The position numbers and the translations under genes are program-made. DNA of 64,000 bases from Panopea generosa. Its lineage: Eukaryota; Mollusca; Bivalvia; Adapedonta; Hiatellidae. Location: positions 13,754,482 through 13,818,481 of the forward strand of contig CM055897.1 in assembly GCA_029582155.1 (NCBI GenBank). Direction: 5' to 3'. How positions within the stretch are numbered: position 1 is the first letter of the stretch; every line of letters starts with the position of its first letter. This document shows, piece by piece, positions 22,241 to 34,799 of this stretch. The notes beneath the pieces were generated by a model. That model was not told the origin of the DNA. It saw nothing but the letters and a program-made list of their open reading frames with translations, and ran no database searches.

Positions 22241-25200
22241 CATTGTTATCAGGCTACACAAGTTACTAGTGGAACTAGTTACCTATCTGCAGACACCTGT
22301 ATCGTATAGTATTGACCATGTCATTGTTACCAATCTAACTAAGAATTAAATTACATGATGCAGAATGCAATCGTATGAAATATAGAATATTTGGATTGGA
22401 AAAATAAACTTTCGACACTGAACATCTACTGCACTAGTAAACATAAAAATCATGAAATATTCAGCAACTTTAGATATATTGATATTTCATCACCTAGAGC
22501 AAAACCTATATTTGAAAGGTCATTCCATCATTAGGCGGATATATTGTTATTATTTATATATCTAGAATATTCGCAGACGCATATGTATTAGGCATCCTGT
22601 CATATCAGCGTAGCAGTACATATAAATGTACTCTATAGATATTTGAATATATTGTTTGTGTTTACTGTAACAGTTGCACTGCAAGACTAAGGAATTTTAA
22701 TGGTTAAACGCCGATGTATATGAAACAATAACTCTTTGAAAATCAGTTATTAGTTTGCCGAATCTGATTGTTTAAAGTCTGAGCCAAAGTATGAAGTGTA
22801 ATGCAGCTTATATGCATATGATACCAAAATCATATTGAATGTATATAAGGATAGCTAAACTTAATGGAAGTCCTATACAAATGTCAATAGGAATTGTTGG
22901 AATTATAATAGAAACTACTAATACATGTTTAAGAAGATCGGTTGTTATCATTTTTAAAAAGTATAAATCGAATGCATTCATTTATTGTCTTGTGTCAATA
23001 CATTGGTATGTTCTGAGAGAGAATAGCAAGGGCAACTATATCCAATATCTAAAATCTATGCTGACGATCTACTTCCGCATGTATTATACACAGTGGTGAT
23101 CAGTGGATTTAGCAAATATGAGAATGTCATAAGAAACAAAATTTTATGTTTATAATGAGTTTGAAAGGTAACTTTATAGTATATCAATAAAAGCATGATG
23201 GCTATTTTTTTTCTCAAATTACGCGGTTACATGTTTTTTTATATTGATTGACATTAAAAAGGTATCAGAGAGATTTTTGTGAGATTTTAAGGAAATTTTA
23301 TCCATACATTATATCAAATTATTAAAATAAAGGCTATATTTTTCTTGAAAAATAATTGACACCCTGCCGAATTGATTTTGTTTTTAAAAACCCTAAACAG
23401 TTAAATTCAAGCTTATAATTACTATTTCCATGACCATTATTATTATATGCATGCATCTGTATATTAGTATAATTAAATACTAGATGTAAACAATTTTAAA
23501 TATTGTTTTTGCATTGCTTGTTAAATTTGCATTTGTTCGCCGAATGTCGGAGACGGATATGTGTATAAGGAGGTAATACCAAAATATCTATCTGTACAGT
23601 AACATGTGGTTTTTTATGTCTGATATTGCATGAACATACATTAAACTTAAATACTGGAAAGTTTCATAAAATTCTATCCATAGGAAATATATGACAAAAA
23701 CTATAGCAATCGTCTTTAAGTATAGTGAATTTCGAAGAAATATTGATTTACCACAGTTCTTACAACATTAACTGTTTTCTGTTGTATTTTCTCCGACCTT
23801 AAGATCTGGTACGGGTTAGCCATCTGAACACATGGAATTGGTCATATTTTAAAGTTAGGAGTAATTAACAGTCAAATTACGGCCAGGAACTTGTCCAAGA
23901 CAAGTAGACCAAAAGGGATCCAAAACCATTGAAATATTGTGGATACAAATATGTAAAACGTGTTTTTCCTTATATCTTGATGACTAAATGGGAACATGAA
24001 TGCAGAAATTACCACAACTGAATAATTCGCTGTGATGGACTGGGTGTGATTTTTTTACAGCAATTCACGGAAAAACATTCAGGTGAACATGTGTTATGAC
24101 AGTGAATCAGTTACTTTAAGAAATCAACATAGCAATACATAAGACTCATGCTGACCACTTAGGTCAAATTTAATAATTTAGAACGGTCTATATGTCAAGT
24201 GTGTTTCCTGGCAGTGGACAATGCAAAGAAAATAAATTGTAATCAAATCAAGTGTATATGATCTAATTTATGAAAATAAGACTATCAAAAAGACATGTCT
24301 TAAAATTCTTACAATACCATATTAACGTAAAGTGATGTACTTGCAAAGCCTTTAACTTAACTTATTATATATTATGCTGTTGCGGTCTTGATAGCTGTCA
24401 GAACAACATATACCTGTGCATTTTTAAGATATATCAAAACATACTACAAGTCATGAAGTTTGGTTGAAATACAAAATTATACAGTTTGTTTATGGACACA
24501 TGAGTACATGTTAATCAGATTTATCAGCGTTACAATCGGTATTATGTATAGATATATTCGTTTATTTTAAATTAGGTTAACTCTTCTTCGCTGCATAAAG
24601 TTTTGTTTTACTGCTACATCTTCTTTAATCTTTTGCCAACCAAAACACAGATACACCAATATCATATTACTTTAAAGGAAATATATCAGGTAAAAACATA
24701 ACTGTCTAAAATGGATAAAAACAATTCATTAATATAAATCAATAAAATACTAACGGTTTAATATATCAAATCCACCAAAAACATGACAATATTGATATTT
24801 AAATGGAGTGGTAAACTTGACACGAAATCCTCATTTTAAAAATAGACAGCACTACAAAATACTACGACTTTCACATTGTCATTCTGGCTCTTTCTAAGAA
24901 GCAACTCATTTTACAATGTGTAAGCCTGCACTGAAATCAGACAATATACTTATTGCGTTTATAATGCAATATTTTACTTTGCAACCGACGAAATGTGGTC
25001 AAGTATAGTCTAAAGTCACTTTCTATTACAACAGATTTCAATGAACATTTCGTAACTCATGCGATGACTTTCGGATTTGTTTTACCAGACAACATGTATC
25101 AGCCTAATAAGACTTTTCAGTCAATATTTTATCAAACTTGCAACTACTTCAACACAATTATATAGAAACTTACATGATATTGTTTAATAAAAGGACAAGA

Positions 25201-25780
25201 ACAAAATACAATGAATAATAACATTTATCCATCAACGCAATGAAAAAGAAAAAAAAATGTTTAAATTTGTATATATATATATATATATGTACTATGATCC
25301 GAGGAATCCGTATTCGAATCCTGTGACCAGTTTCTTCTTTGTTTTGTTAATTTGCCTAACAGCATTGTTTTTCTACAGTGCTCCATAAATGGTTTCTCAC
25401 ATCTAAGAAATTTATGTTCCAACACAATGGGAAATGAGTTTTACGGCTATTTTACTGATCAGTACATTTGGATTTAAACCACTATTTTTCACGTTGAAGA
25501 GAGGTATCGGTCGTTATAAATGCCCCTTCGAAAATGTATGTTTGTCATTTATAAACAAGTTGTTTCTTTCTTTATAAAACAAACACCTTTTATACTGGTT
25601 ATGCCGTTTTTAGTATTATTATTTGGAAATTCATATCTAAATGAAAGTACTAGGATCATTTGTGACCGGTGCAAGCTTTTCTAGGTACATATTTATTGAA
25701 GATTCTTGGATGCAATAAAGGCAATAAACATTGCTATAAGCCGATTTATTTAAACAAAGCTGATATAGACGGGGCGAAGG
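22241..25780. other. No gene seen
   Basis: About 3.5 kb of AT-rich DNA. The only sizeable open frame (22839-23099, 86 codons) has no recognisable domain. A tRNA B-box-like 'gtattcgaatcctgtgacc' at about 25308-25326 may be a SINE remnant, next to a short TA run at about 25269-25288. Confidence 0.5.
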
Positions 25781-28545
25781 TAATGAACTCTAGTTCACAA
25801 TGAAGATAGTACACACGCTAGTTCAGGAAGAATATAATAAACACGATTGTTCATCACCAAGATAATACACACGCTATTTCAGGAAGACATAATAAACACG
25901 ATTGTTCTTCTTTGAGATAATACAAATGCTAGTTCATGAAGAATATAATAAACACAACACAATATTTCAACTTTATTAAACACTAAATAACAAGAAAGTA
26001 GTCTAACTCAAAGATAATAAACATGTTAGTTCACGTCGTAGATAATACACACGTTAGATCAAGAAGAATAACAAGAAAGAAGTCTAACTCAAAGATAATA
26101 AACATGTTAGTTCACGTCGTAGATAATACACACGTTAGAACAAGAAGAATAACAAAAAAGAAGTCTACCTCAAAGATAATAAACATGTTAGTTCACGTCG
26201 TAGATAATACACAGCTTAGACCAAGAAGAATAACAAGAAAGAAGTCTAACTCAAAGATAATAAACATGTTAGTTCACGTCGTAGATAATACACACGTTAG
26301 ACCAAGAAGAATAACAAGAAAGAAGTCTACCTCAAAGATAATAAACATGTTAGTTCACGTCGTAGATAATACACAGCTTAGACCAAGAAGAATAACAAGA
26401 AAGAAGTCTAACTCAAAGATAATAAACATGTTAGTTCACGTCGTAGATAATACACACGTTAGACGAAGAAGAATAACAAGAAAGAAGTCTACCTCAAAGA
26501 TAATAAACATGTTAGTTCACGTCGTAAATAATACACACGTTAGACCAAGAAGAAAAACAAGAAAGAAGTCTAACTCAAAGATAATAAACATGTTAGTTCA
26601 CGTCGTAGATAGTACACACGTTAGACCAAGAAGGATAACAAGAAAGAAGTCTAACTCAAAGATAATAAACATGTTAGCTCACGTCGTAGATAATACACAC
26701 GTTAGATCAAGAAGAGTAACAAGAAATAGAAGTCTAACTCAAAGATAATAAACATGTTAGATCACGTCATAGATAATACACACGTTAGACCAAGAAGAAT
26801 AACAAGAAAGAAGTCTAAGTCAAAGATAATAAACATGTTAGTTCACGTCGTAGATAATTCACACGTTAGACCAAAAAGAATAACAAGAAAGAAGTCTAAC
26901 TCAAAGATGATAAACATGTTAGTTCACGTCGTAGATAATACACCACACGTTAGATCAAGAAGAATAACAAGAAAGAAGTCTACCTCAAAGATAATAAACA
27001 TGTTAGTTCACGTCGTAGATAATACACACGTTAGATCAAGAAAAATAACAAGAAAGAAGTCTAACTCAAAGATATTAAACATGTTAGTTCACGTCGTAGA
27101 TAATACACACGTTAGATCAAGAAGAATAACAAGAAAGAAGTCTAACTCAAAGATAATAAACATGTTAGTTCACGTCGTAGATAATACACACGTTAGATCA
27201 AGAAGAATAACAAGAAAGAAGTTTAACTCAAAGATAATAAACATGTTATTTCCTGTCGTAGATAATACACACGTTAGATCAAGAAGAATAACAAGAAAGA
27301 AGTCTAACTCAAAGATAATAAACATGTTAGTTCACGTCGTAGATAATACACACGTTAGACCAAGAAGAATAACACGAAAGAAGTCTAACTCAAAGATAAT
27401 AAACATGTCAGTTCACGTCGTGGATAATACACACGTTAGACCAAGAAGAATAGCAAGAAAGAAGTCTAACTCAAAGATAATAAACATGTCAGTTCACGCC
27501 GTAGATAATACACACGTTAGATCAAGAAGAATAACAAGAAAGAAGTCTAACTCAAAGATAATAAACATGTAAGTTTAAGTCGTAGATAATACACACGTTA
27601 GACCAAGAAGAATAACAAGAAAAAAGTCAACCTTAAAGATAATAATCATGTTAGTTCACGTCGTAGATGATACACACGTTAGATCAAGAAGAATAACACG
27701 AAAGAAGTCTAACTCAAAGATAATAAACATGTTAGTTCACGTCGTAGATAATACACACGTTAGATCAAGAAGAATAACAAGAAAGAAGTCTAACTCAAAG
27801 ATAATAAACATATTAGTTCACGTCTTAGATAATACACACGTTAGATCATGAAGAAGAACAAGAAAGAAGTCTAATCCAAAGATAATAAACATGTTAGTTC
27901 ACGTCGTAGATAATACACACGTTAGACCAAGAAGAATAACAAGAAAGAAGTCTAACTCAAAGATAATAAACATGTTAGTTCACGTCGTAGATAATACACA
28001 CGTTAGACCAAGAAGAATAACAAGAAAGAAGTCTAACTCAAAGATAATAAACATATTAGTTCACGTCGTAGATAATACACACGTTAGATCAAGAAGAATA
28101 ACAAGAAAGTAGTTCAACTTCAAGATAATAAACATGTTAGTTCACGTCGTAGATAATACACACGTTAGATCAAGAAGAATAACACGAAAGAAGTCTAACT
28201 CAAAGATAATAAACATGTTAGTTCACGTCGTAGATAATACACACGTTAGATCAAGAAGAATAACAAGAAAGACGTCTAACTCAAAGATAATAAACATATT
28301 AGTTCACGTCGTGGATAATACACACGTTAGATCATGAAGAAGAACAAGAAAGTAGTTCAACTTCAAGATAATAAACATGTTAGTTCACGTCGTAGATAAT
28401 ACACACGTTAGACCAAGAAGAATAACAAGAAAGTAGTTCAACTTCAAGATGATAAACATGTTAGTTCACGTCGTAGATAATACACACGTAAGATCAAGAA
28501 GAATAACAAGAAAGTAGCTCAACTTCAAGATAATAAATTCGATAG
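25781..28545 (+). repeat. 81-bp satellite array (about 32 units), frame-open
   Basis: The unit is 'aagtctaactcaaagataat' plus 'aaacatgttagttcacgtcg' plus 'tagataatacacacgttaga' plus 'tcaagaagaataacaagaaag', 81 bp. Since 81 = 3 x 27, one plus frame stays open over 241, 272, 67, 73 and 67 codons as a basic 27-residue repeat with VVDNTHVR and RRITRKKSNSK. The frame is broken by single-base changes in some units. Edge units are decayed. No promoter, splice site or non-repeat coding sequence was seen, so a satellite is the preferred reading. Confidence 0.92.
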
Positions 28546-29804
28546 TTCTCAACTCGGAGACAATAAAAACAAAATTAATGAACACAAATAGTCTCAACTT
28601 CAAGAGTTTTAGTTGACTTTAGATGTTGAATGTATAATAATAGTATGTGGCTATTGAATAGGCTATGGCAGACATTCATTAAAATTATGCCATAAAGTTT
28701 GACCACCAAACGAAACTAAGTGCGTAGTCTAAATGCATAATCCACTTATATTGGTAATTTTTTTAATAGTTTTATTTACCATTATGGAACTATAACAATT
28801 ATAAGTTTTTCCTCCGCAAATTTGGAAAATCCTCTGGCTGAAATGTACTCCTTAAAAACAGTAAACATCTTGAATTGTCAAAAGAAAAAATATACCCAGT
28901 ACATGAAGTAATTCATGCTAAATTGTGGTGAAAACTCTTGAAATCGGTAGTCCCCTACTAAACGTTGACTGAAAGGTTTTCTCTTCCAGGTCTTTGAATT
29001 TAAATCTCATGTAAACAAAACTTCGTATGTTCATTAAACGAAACGACTTTTTGATACAGACTATCCGAAAATTTGATGCCGATACCAGCTTTCTGGACAA
29101 TTCTGTGTCATTTCAAAATTGTTGGTTCAAACCGCATCGTGGGCGAATAGTTGACATATTATTAGTCTGGAAATTGATAGGTATCACAAAAGCATCGAAT
29201 TTAAAAAAACAAACCTTGTCAATGTATGCTTTGAATGTGCGCGAATGTGCTTTTTTTGTATGGACATTTTTGTAACAAATATATCCAGATTGTGTTTATA
29301 ATGTATGAAATACGACTATTGATTATACGGTTCGTTATCCTTTTTTCTGCTTGCATTAAATCGCGTTGGGAGGAGTTCCCTACCTAAAAGTGCTGAGGTA
29401 TATGTATCAAGCTTTGACGTAAAAAAAATCACAGTCGCGAAAAACTATAGTTTCATATAGTCAATTCTTGCTCCTTGAGTTTCATTCGGCATTGCTATAA
29501 CTTAATCCTCCATTCAACGCGCCTTGACTAACTTGTCTAACTTATCTGTATACTCTGGTGAAGTTAATAGGTACTGTGATTATCTAACTCACCAACCTAG
29601 AACATTTGCTAGATGACCTAAAACGCGTCTTGTAAATATGGTAAAGCTTCAAAGGCAGTCAAGCCACTGAAGACAGTTACGTTATTTTCTCTTTTATTGA
29701 TAGGATCAGCACAAAAGCGATACAAAATATTTTTTCGCGCTATGTTATAATACTCTTAACAAATCTTACATTCTTTGTGGCAAACCAACTAATAAATCAG
29801 CGGT
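28546..29804. other. No gene seen
   Basis: AT-rich DNA. Overlapping opposite-strand open frames at 28918-29100 and 29027-29275 have no recognisable domain. Confidence 0.5.
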
Positions 29805-29935
29805 GAGAGATAAATGACATGACAAAGAGACGTTAATCAATCATCACGGAGACTGTGGCTTGGCGGGAATTCGAACCCACGACCACTGGATATTGAGAGT
29901 CAGAGTAAACCGCGTCCGGTATATTAAGAAAGTAA
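29805..29935 (-). mobile_element. SINE family B, copy 3, 3'-truncated
   Basis: Minus strand: the head has B box 'gtgggttcgaattcccg', followed by 'cacagtctccgtgatgattg' and 'ctctcaccgctgattt'. It matches 55973-56270 through the first half and then stops. Confidence 0.75.
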
Positions 29936-30019
29936 ACTGATAAAATATTAAAATCGGTTATTTGCATGGAAGTAATAAAAACTACATACAACTTTAATAC
30001 GGGATATATTGAAAGTTAT

Positions 30020-30925
30020 ACCAGCATGCACACACAAATGCCCCGCCACAGGGCTTATAAGCACTTTTTAAGTAAAACTTAAACCAATCATATTCTGTGA
30101 AACTTCAATACCTAGACCTTAGATATTTACATTTAGCATTACATGGAGATCCCCTAAAAGGTTTATTGTAAGTGGGTCCCTGGGGTCAAATTTGAGGCTG
30201 CCACATGGGTCATGGTTTTACATAGATTTACAAAGGGAAAATGTTGTAGACGCGATATCACCTCCATATTTGTATTTGATTGAATCTTCACAAAAACTTG
30301 CATAGCAGTTATATTACTTGAATAAACTACTATTGTCATATATCCACAAGAGTTCGGATATGTTCTTGAACCAGCGTGATTTGACTACAAATGCCCCCGC
30401 CACATAGCTTTTTAAAGCGAAACTTTAAAAAAAACATTTTCTCTGAAATTTCAAGGCCTACAACTTAGATATTTTAAATGTAGCATTGCATGGAGATCCC
30501 CTAAAAGGTTTGTTGAAGTTTAATAGGTCAAATTAGGGGCCGCCACAGGGGTCATGGTTTTGGATAGAGTTAAATAGGGAAAATGTTGAAGACGCAATAG
30601 CACCCCAATTTTCATTGAATCTTAACCAAACTTGCACAGCAGTGATATATTAACAATATCTTGGAGAAGCGAACCAGCGTGATTAGAACATAAATGCCTC
30701 CACCATAGGGCTAATAACACATTTTAAAACATTTGTTTGAAAATTCAATGCCTAGACTTTAGTGTTTTTACATGTAGCATTGCATGGACGTCCCCGAAAA
30801 GGTGTGTTGAAGTCGGATCTCTCGGGTCAAATTTGGGGCTGCCACATGAGTCACTGTTTTACATAGAGTTATATAAGAAATATGTTGCAGACGCGATATC
30901 ACCCCCATTAACACTTCCCACATTT
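30020..30925. repeat. Three tandem copies of a repeat of about 330 bp
   Basis: Landmarks 'catggagatcccctaaaagg', 'aaatttgaggctgccacatg', 'tcatggttttacata' and 'gacgcgatatcaccccc' recur in three successive copies starting near 30030, 30375 and 30685. A reverse-complement relative of the 'tcatggttttg' part is seen at about 60795-60835. Dispersed repeat of unknown class. The open frame 30737-30949 is a by-product. Confidence 0.8.
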
Positions 30926-31595
30926 AAGAATGATCAACTATTTGTATAAAATATCGAAGACCTATTATGAAAAAAATCTCAAATGATAAATAAAATGTTA
31001 ACAATAAAATGTCCATGACCTAGTAGTAAAAAAGTGTCCGAATTGACCGGTTTTTAAATTGTGTAGACTGTTAAAGCTGTACATATTTAAAGACTGCAGT
31101 CAGGGCCCACACGGTCATTATAGTATGCAGCCCTGTTCACTTAACGACAGCAAAGCAACGGCGACAATAGTCCGCTTTCAGCATTCCAAGCAATTTTGGT
31201 CGCCAGTTTTGGGGGTAAACTGCAGGGGGAAATTGAAATTGTGGTCTCAATACCACAATTTCAGCTTGACGTTCGATTCGGAGATGTTTATATAAATAAA
31301 AGAAATACTGGAATGCTTTAAAAATGTAGTATACTTGCTTTGTTTATTCAAAATATCAATTTGAACCCGCGCAAAAGCCACTATTTGTGCTTAATTGTTT
31401 CTTCGTTCATGAAAATCGGTCATTTTCGATTCACGTTTACGCTATTATACGAATATGTTTTTTTCTTTTTTTATACATGTGCTATACAATCAGAGCTTTA
31501 AATTAAGCCTGCCACATCTAAAATTATTATTTTGTTACGACGAAAAACATACAAACTATTAGATTTGTTAACACCACTTGCTCGATTTTTGCGGT
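30926..31595. other. No gene seen; one hairpin
   Basis: Unassigned AT-rich DNA left of the Gypsy remnant. At 31234-31263 a 12-bp stem (TGAAATTGTGGT and its complement) with a 6-base loop is present. Confidence 0.5.
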
Positions 31596-31798
31596 GGAAC
31601 CGAATTTTGTAATCGTTCTGTCCAAGAAACCCTGGGAGCATTAAACATTCACCATGTTAAAACGTCTTTTTATCACCAAGAGTCAAATGGTAAGATAGAA
31701 AGATATCATCGAGTTCTAAAAGATATTCTTTCAAAATTAGTTCGTGAAAACACAAGTAGGTGGGACCTGTATTTACCACAAGTTTTAAGTGCAATTTA
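31596..31798 (+). pseudogene. Inverted fragment of Gypsy integrase (second half of catalytic core)
   Basis: This plus-strand piece carries GTEFCNRSVQETLG and the segment QESNGKIERYHR, which contains the catalytic Glu of the DDE triad. It continues exactly where the minus-strand integrase piece stops after SDNGT, but points the other way. Both sides of the break carry GGAACCGA. A small inversion inside the element explains this. Original continuation beyond the fragment was not found. Confidence 0.85.
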
Positions 31799-32120
31799 AA
31801 TAAATGCCATCGGTTCCATTATCTGACAAAAGTACAAAAGGCGTTGAATGCCTTGGGATTATCTCTTGGATTATTATATGACTGATTGAATCTGCGCTTT
31901 TATCGCTCAGTGGAAAAGCCTCTGGCCAGCCACTGTATAAATCCATAAAACTTATATATTTGTTGTTAGACAGCGTTATTGGCAAAGGGCCAGTAATATC
32001 CATAGCAACCTTAGCAAAAGGGAAACTTTGTTGATCTGTGTCTTGAAGTGGAGCCTTAACAGCTTTCAGATTTCTTTCTTTACATATTAGACAACTCCCT
32101 ACGTAATCACAATGTCCTTA
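31785..32120 (-). pseudogene. Gypsy integrase: zinc finger end and first half of DDE core
   Basis: The minus frame contains SCLICKERNLKAV (second half of the HHCC finger), MDITGPLP (first catalytic Asp) and LLSDNGT (second catalytic Asp). A frameshift near 32099 separates it from the HLANGH half of the finger in the neighbouring frame. It ends in foreign codons because the rest of the core is inverted. Confidence 0.88.
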
Positions 32121-33135
32121 AACATATTTGGCCAGTAATATTTTACCTTGATGGTGTCAAAACATTTATTGCTCCCCATATGCCCATTAGCTAGATGAAA
32201 TTGATCCATGACATCAGCCCTCAAGTGATTAGGAATGAATAACCTAAGTTGGGGGTTTTCTTTTACATCAGATATGTAATACAATAATTCATCTATACTT
32301 ATGTAATTATTCAATACTTTTTTGACCGTTTTGCCAGTATTCAATTGACCTATAATGTCAGTTATTACTTCATCCTTCGATTGTTCAGTGACCATGTTGA
32401 AAGACTCGAATGTTTTGACACGTTCTGTCGGTTCTTGTCTAAAGTTTAAATCAACACCCGTATATGCTCTTGTGTTTAACTGATTTGTGTTTACAGTGTT
32501 TATCTGAAACCTACGGTCATTTTCATCTTCTAATGCTATCTCCTCGCTAGAACCTACTGCTAACGCTTCTGATTCTGGTATTCTAGACAATAAATCTGCT
32601 GAAACATTTTTACGACCTTCGATAAATTCAATCTTCGCGTTATATGCTGATATTGCTAATGACCAAAGCTGTATTTGTTTATTTTGATTTGGTGATTCTA
32701 AAACATATTTCAACGGTTTATGATCGCAAAATATTGTGAAAGTAGCTCCATATAGATAATGATCTAACTTTGACAGTGAAAAGTAAATTGCGAAACATTC
32801 TCTGACTATTGTTGGCCATTTTTGTTGTGTTTTACTTAATTTGTGTGACAAGTCAACGATTACTACCATCTAAATCTGAAATAATTTCATCTACTGGTTG
32901 TGATAAGACACTTCCAATTGCAAAATAAATTACTGGCGTCAGTATGTAAAACATATCTTTTTGCTGGATTTGGATGTGATAGTAGAGGTAATGAACCAAG
33001 ACGTTCTTTTATTATTTCAAAAGCATTTTGACAGTTTTCATCCCATTTAAATCTTGCAAATTTCTTTGTCAATTCTATTAGCGGATTTGCTATCTTTGAA
33101 AATCCTTGAATAAATCTTCTGTAATAACCAGCCAT
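32099..33135 (-). pseudogene. Gypsy RT connection, RNase H and integrase zinc finger (frameshifted)
   Basis: Two frames lie end to end. Frame 33135-32887 has GYYRRFIQGFSKIANPL and the RNase H start (HTDAS). Frame 32869-32099 has the rest of RNase H (ECFAIYFSLSKLDHYLYG, IFCDHKPLKYVLE, SADLLSRI) and the first half of the integrase finger (FHLANGHMGSNKCFDTIK). The junction at about 32870-32890 is frame-shifted within the RNase H domain. RNase H would remove RNA template during cDNA synthesis. Confidence 0.9.
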
Positions 33136-34017
33136 CCCAATAAAGGATCTTACTTCTCTAACAGACGTGGGCGCTTTTAGTGTTTTTATTGCTTTGACCT
33201 TCCCTATATCTGGGCGAATACCATTTTCACTGATTAGAAAACCTTTTCAATTTACTTCAGCTTGTAAAAAATTGCATTTACTGATTTTGAGTTTCAAATC
33301 ATGCATTCGTAGTTTGGTGAAAACCTTGTTGATATGTTCGTAGTGAGTTTCTAAATTTGGGCTATATATGATAATGTCATCTAGATACGCAAAAGCAAAA
33401 CCTTCACACCCTTCTGATACTTTATTCATTAGCTCCATAAACACAGATGGACTTGAATGCAACCCAAATGGAACAACATTAAATTCATACAAGCCTTTAT
33501 GATAAACAAAAGCTGTCTTATGTCGATCTTTAGAATCTATAGGTACCTGCCAGAAGCCACTCTTTAAATCTAACGTAGTAAAGTATTTTGCGTTCCCTAC
33601 CAACGACAATATATCATCTATTAACGGTATTGGATAAGCTACAGGTTTTAATATTTTATTAATCTTTCTATAATCAACACATAATCGTTTTGTTCCATCT
33701 TTCTTATCTACTAGAACTATCGGAGAACTCCATGCTGAGTTTGACCTTTGAATAACTTTAGCTTCAAGCATCTCACTAATTGCTTTATCTATATGTTTTC
33801 TATTGTTTATCTGGGTGCGTTACGGTCTTGATTTAATCGGAGGGTTATTTCCTGTATCTAATGTCATTTTTGTTCCAATGGCGATACCTAAATCTAAATC
33901 TGTTTTAGCAAATAAATCTGAATGTTCCTGCAACAAGCTATGTATGTCGTCTAAATGTTCGCTAGGTGCCGTAATATTCTCACGATTAAACTTTTCAGTT
34001 ATCACCCCTGACGACAT
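33136..34017 (-). pseudogene. Gypsy reverse transcriptase
   Basis: The core frame 33771-33247 covers SPIVLVDKKDGTKR, CVDYRKIN, FTTLDLKSGFWQ, PFGLHSSP and the active-site AYLDDIII (33387-33376). An upstream frame (34017-33820) carries the linker that follows protease and ends in an early stop at 33820. A further stop at 33247 comes just before GFLISENG. The catalytic residues survive, but the reading frame is interrupted at least twice. Confidence 0.93.
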
Positions 34018-34778
34018 TTTATTTCATTTACTGAAGTAAATTTAGCATCTTTGAGTTTTTCAACTTTTGCAATCACACAACCCTTTCTTAGCCTAAGAGT
34101 TTTTTGTGAATTATTAATTAACATTACTGGAAATGTATGATCATGATTTAATTGAAGTACTGAATTTGAAACTACTAAACCTGGTTCTGAACTAACAAAT
34201 CCTGTTTCTAACGGTCTTATTTCATAATCACAACGCGTTGGCAAATCTGGATTATATTTTAATTTTCCATTTACAACATTTATTGTTTGTGGTTTTACAA
34301 TGGTGGTAGATTTAAGTCTTACTATAGAAGATATATGTAAATCCTCTCCCATTTTTACGTAAATTCCTTCGATTCTTAACAAATTTAGATCAAAATAAAC
34401 TCTAACCTTTTTCTCAGTCAAAAAATCTCTGCCTAATATCATTTTTCGATTCATGTTTGGTACTACATAGAAAGTATGATTAAATATTTTACCTCCTAAC
34501 TCAAAATCTAATTCAAATGAACCATCAACAGATAATTTTCCGCCATTGACAGATTGTAATGCGATTGATTTTTTGTTTAGTTTCGGTATATTGCGCAAAG
34601 AGTGATAGATTCGCCTATGTAATAATGAAATTTCTGCTCCAGAATCAACTAACGACCTTATTCTTATCCCATTAGTTTTCAAAATGCATGAACATGGGCT
34701 GCCTGCAATCGAAATTTTGTACGTAGGAATGTTCTCTTTATCTCTGTCCGTAACGGCCTGCTTATACGAAGAGAACAC
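34002..34778 (-). pseudogene. Gypsy aspartic protease frame
   Basis: It is 258 codons. The retropepsin active-site motif is SLVDSGAEISLL (residues about 42-53), with a later ILGRDFL segment as in retroviral-type proteases. The following segment runs to the RT linker. The frame begins after the zinc-knuckle region and overlaps the RT linker frame by 16 bases. It would process Gag-Pol. Confidence 0.85.
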
Positions 34779-34799
34779 TAATTTCCCTGGTTGACCTCA

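Noticed and set aside
13990-28545. CRISPR-like arrays
   Set aside because: The repeats are head-to-tail without unique spacers, in a eukaryotic setting with introns and retrotransposons.
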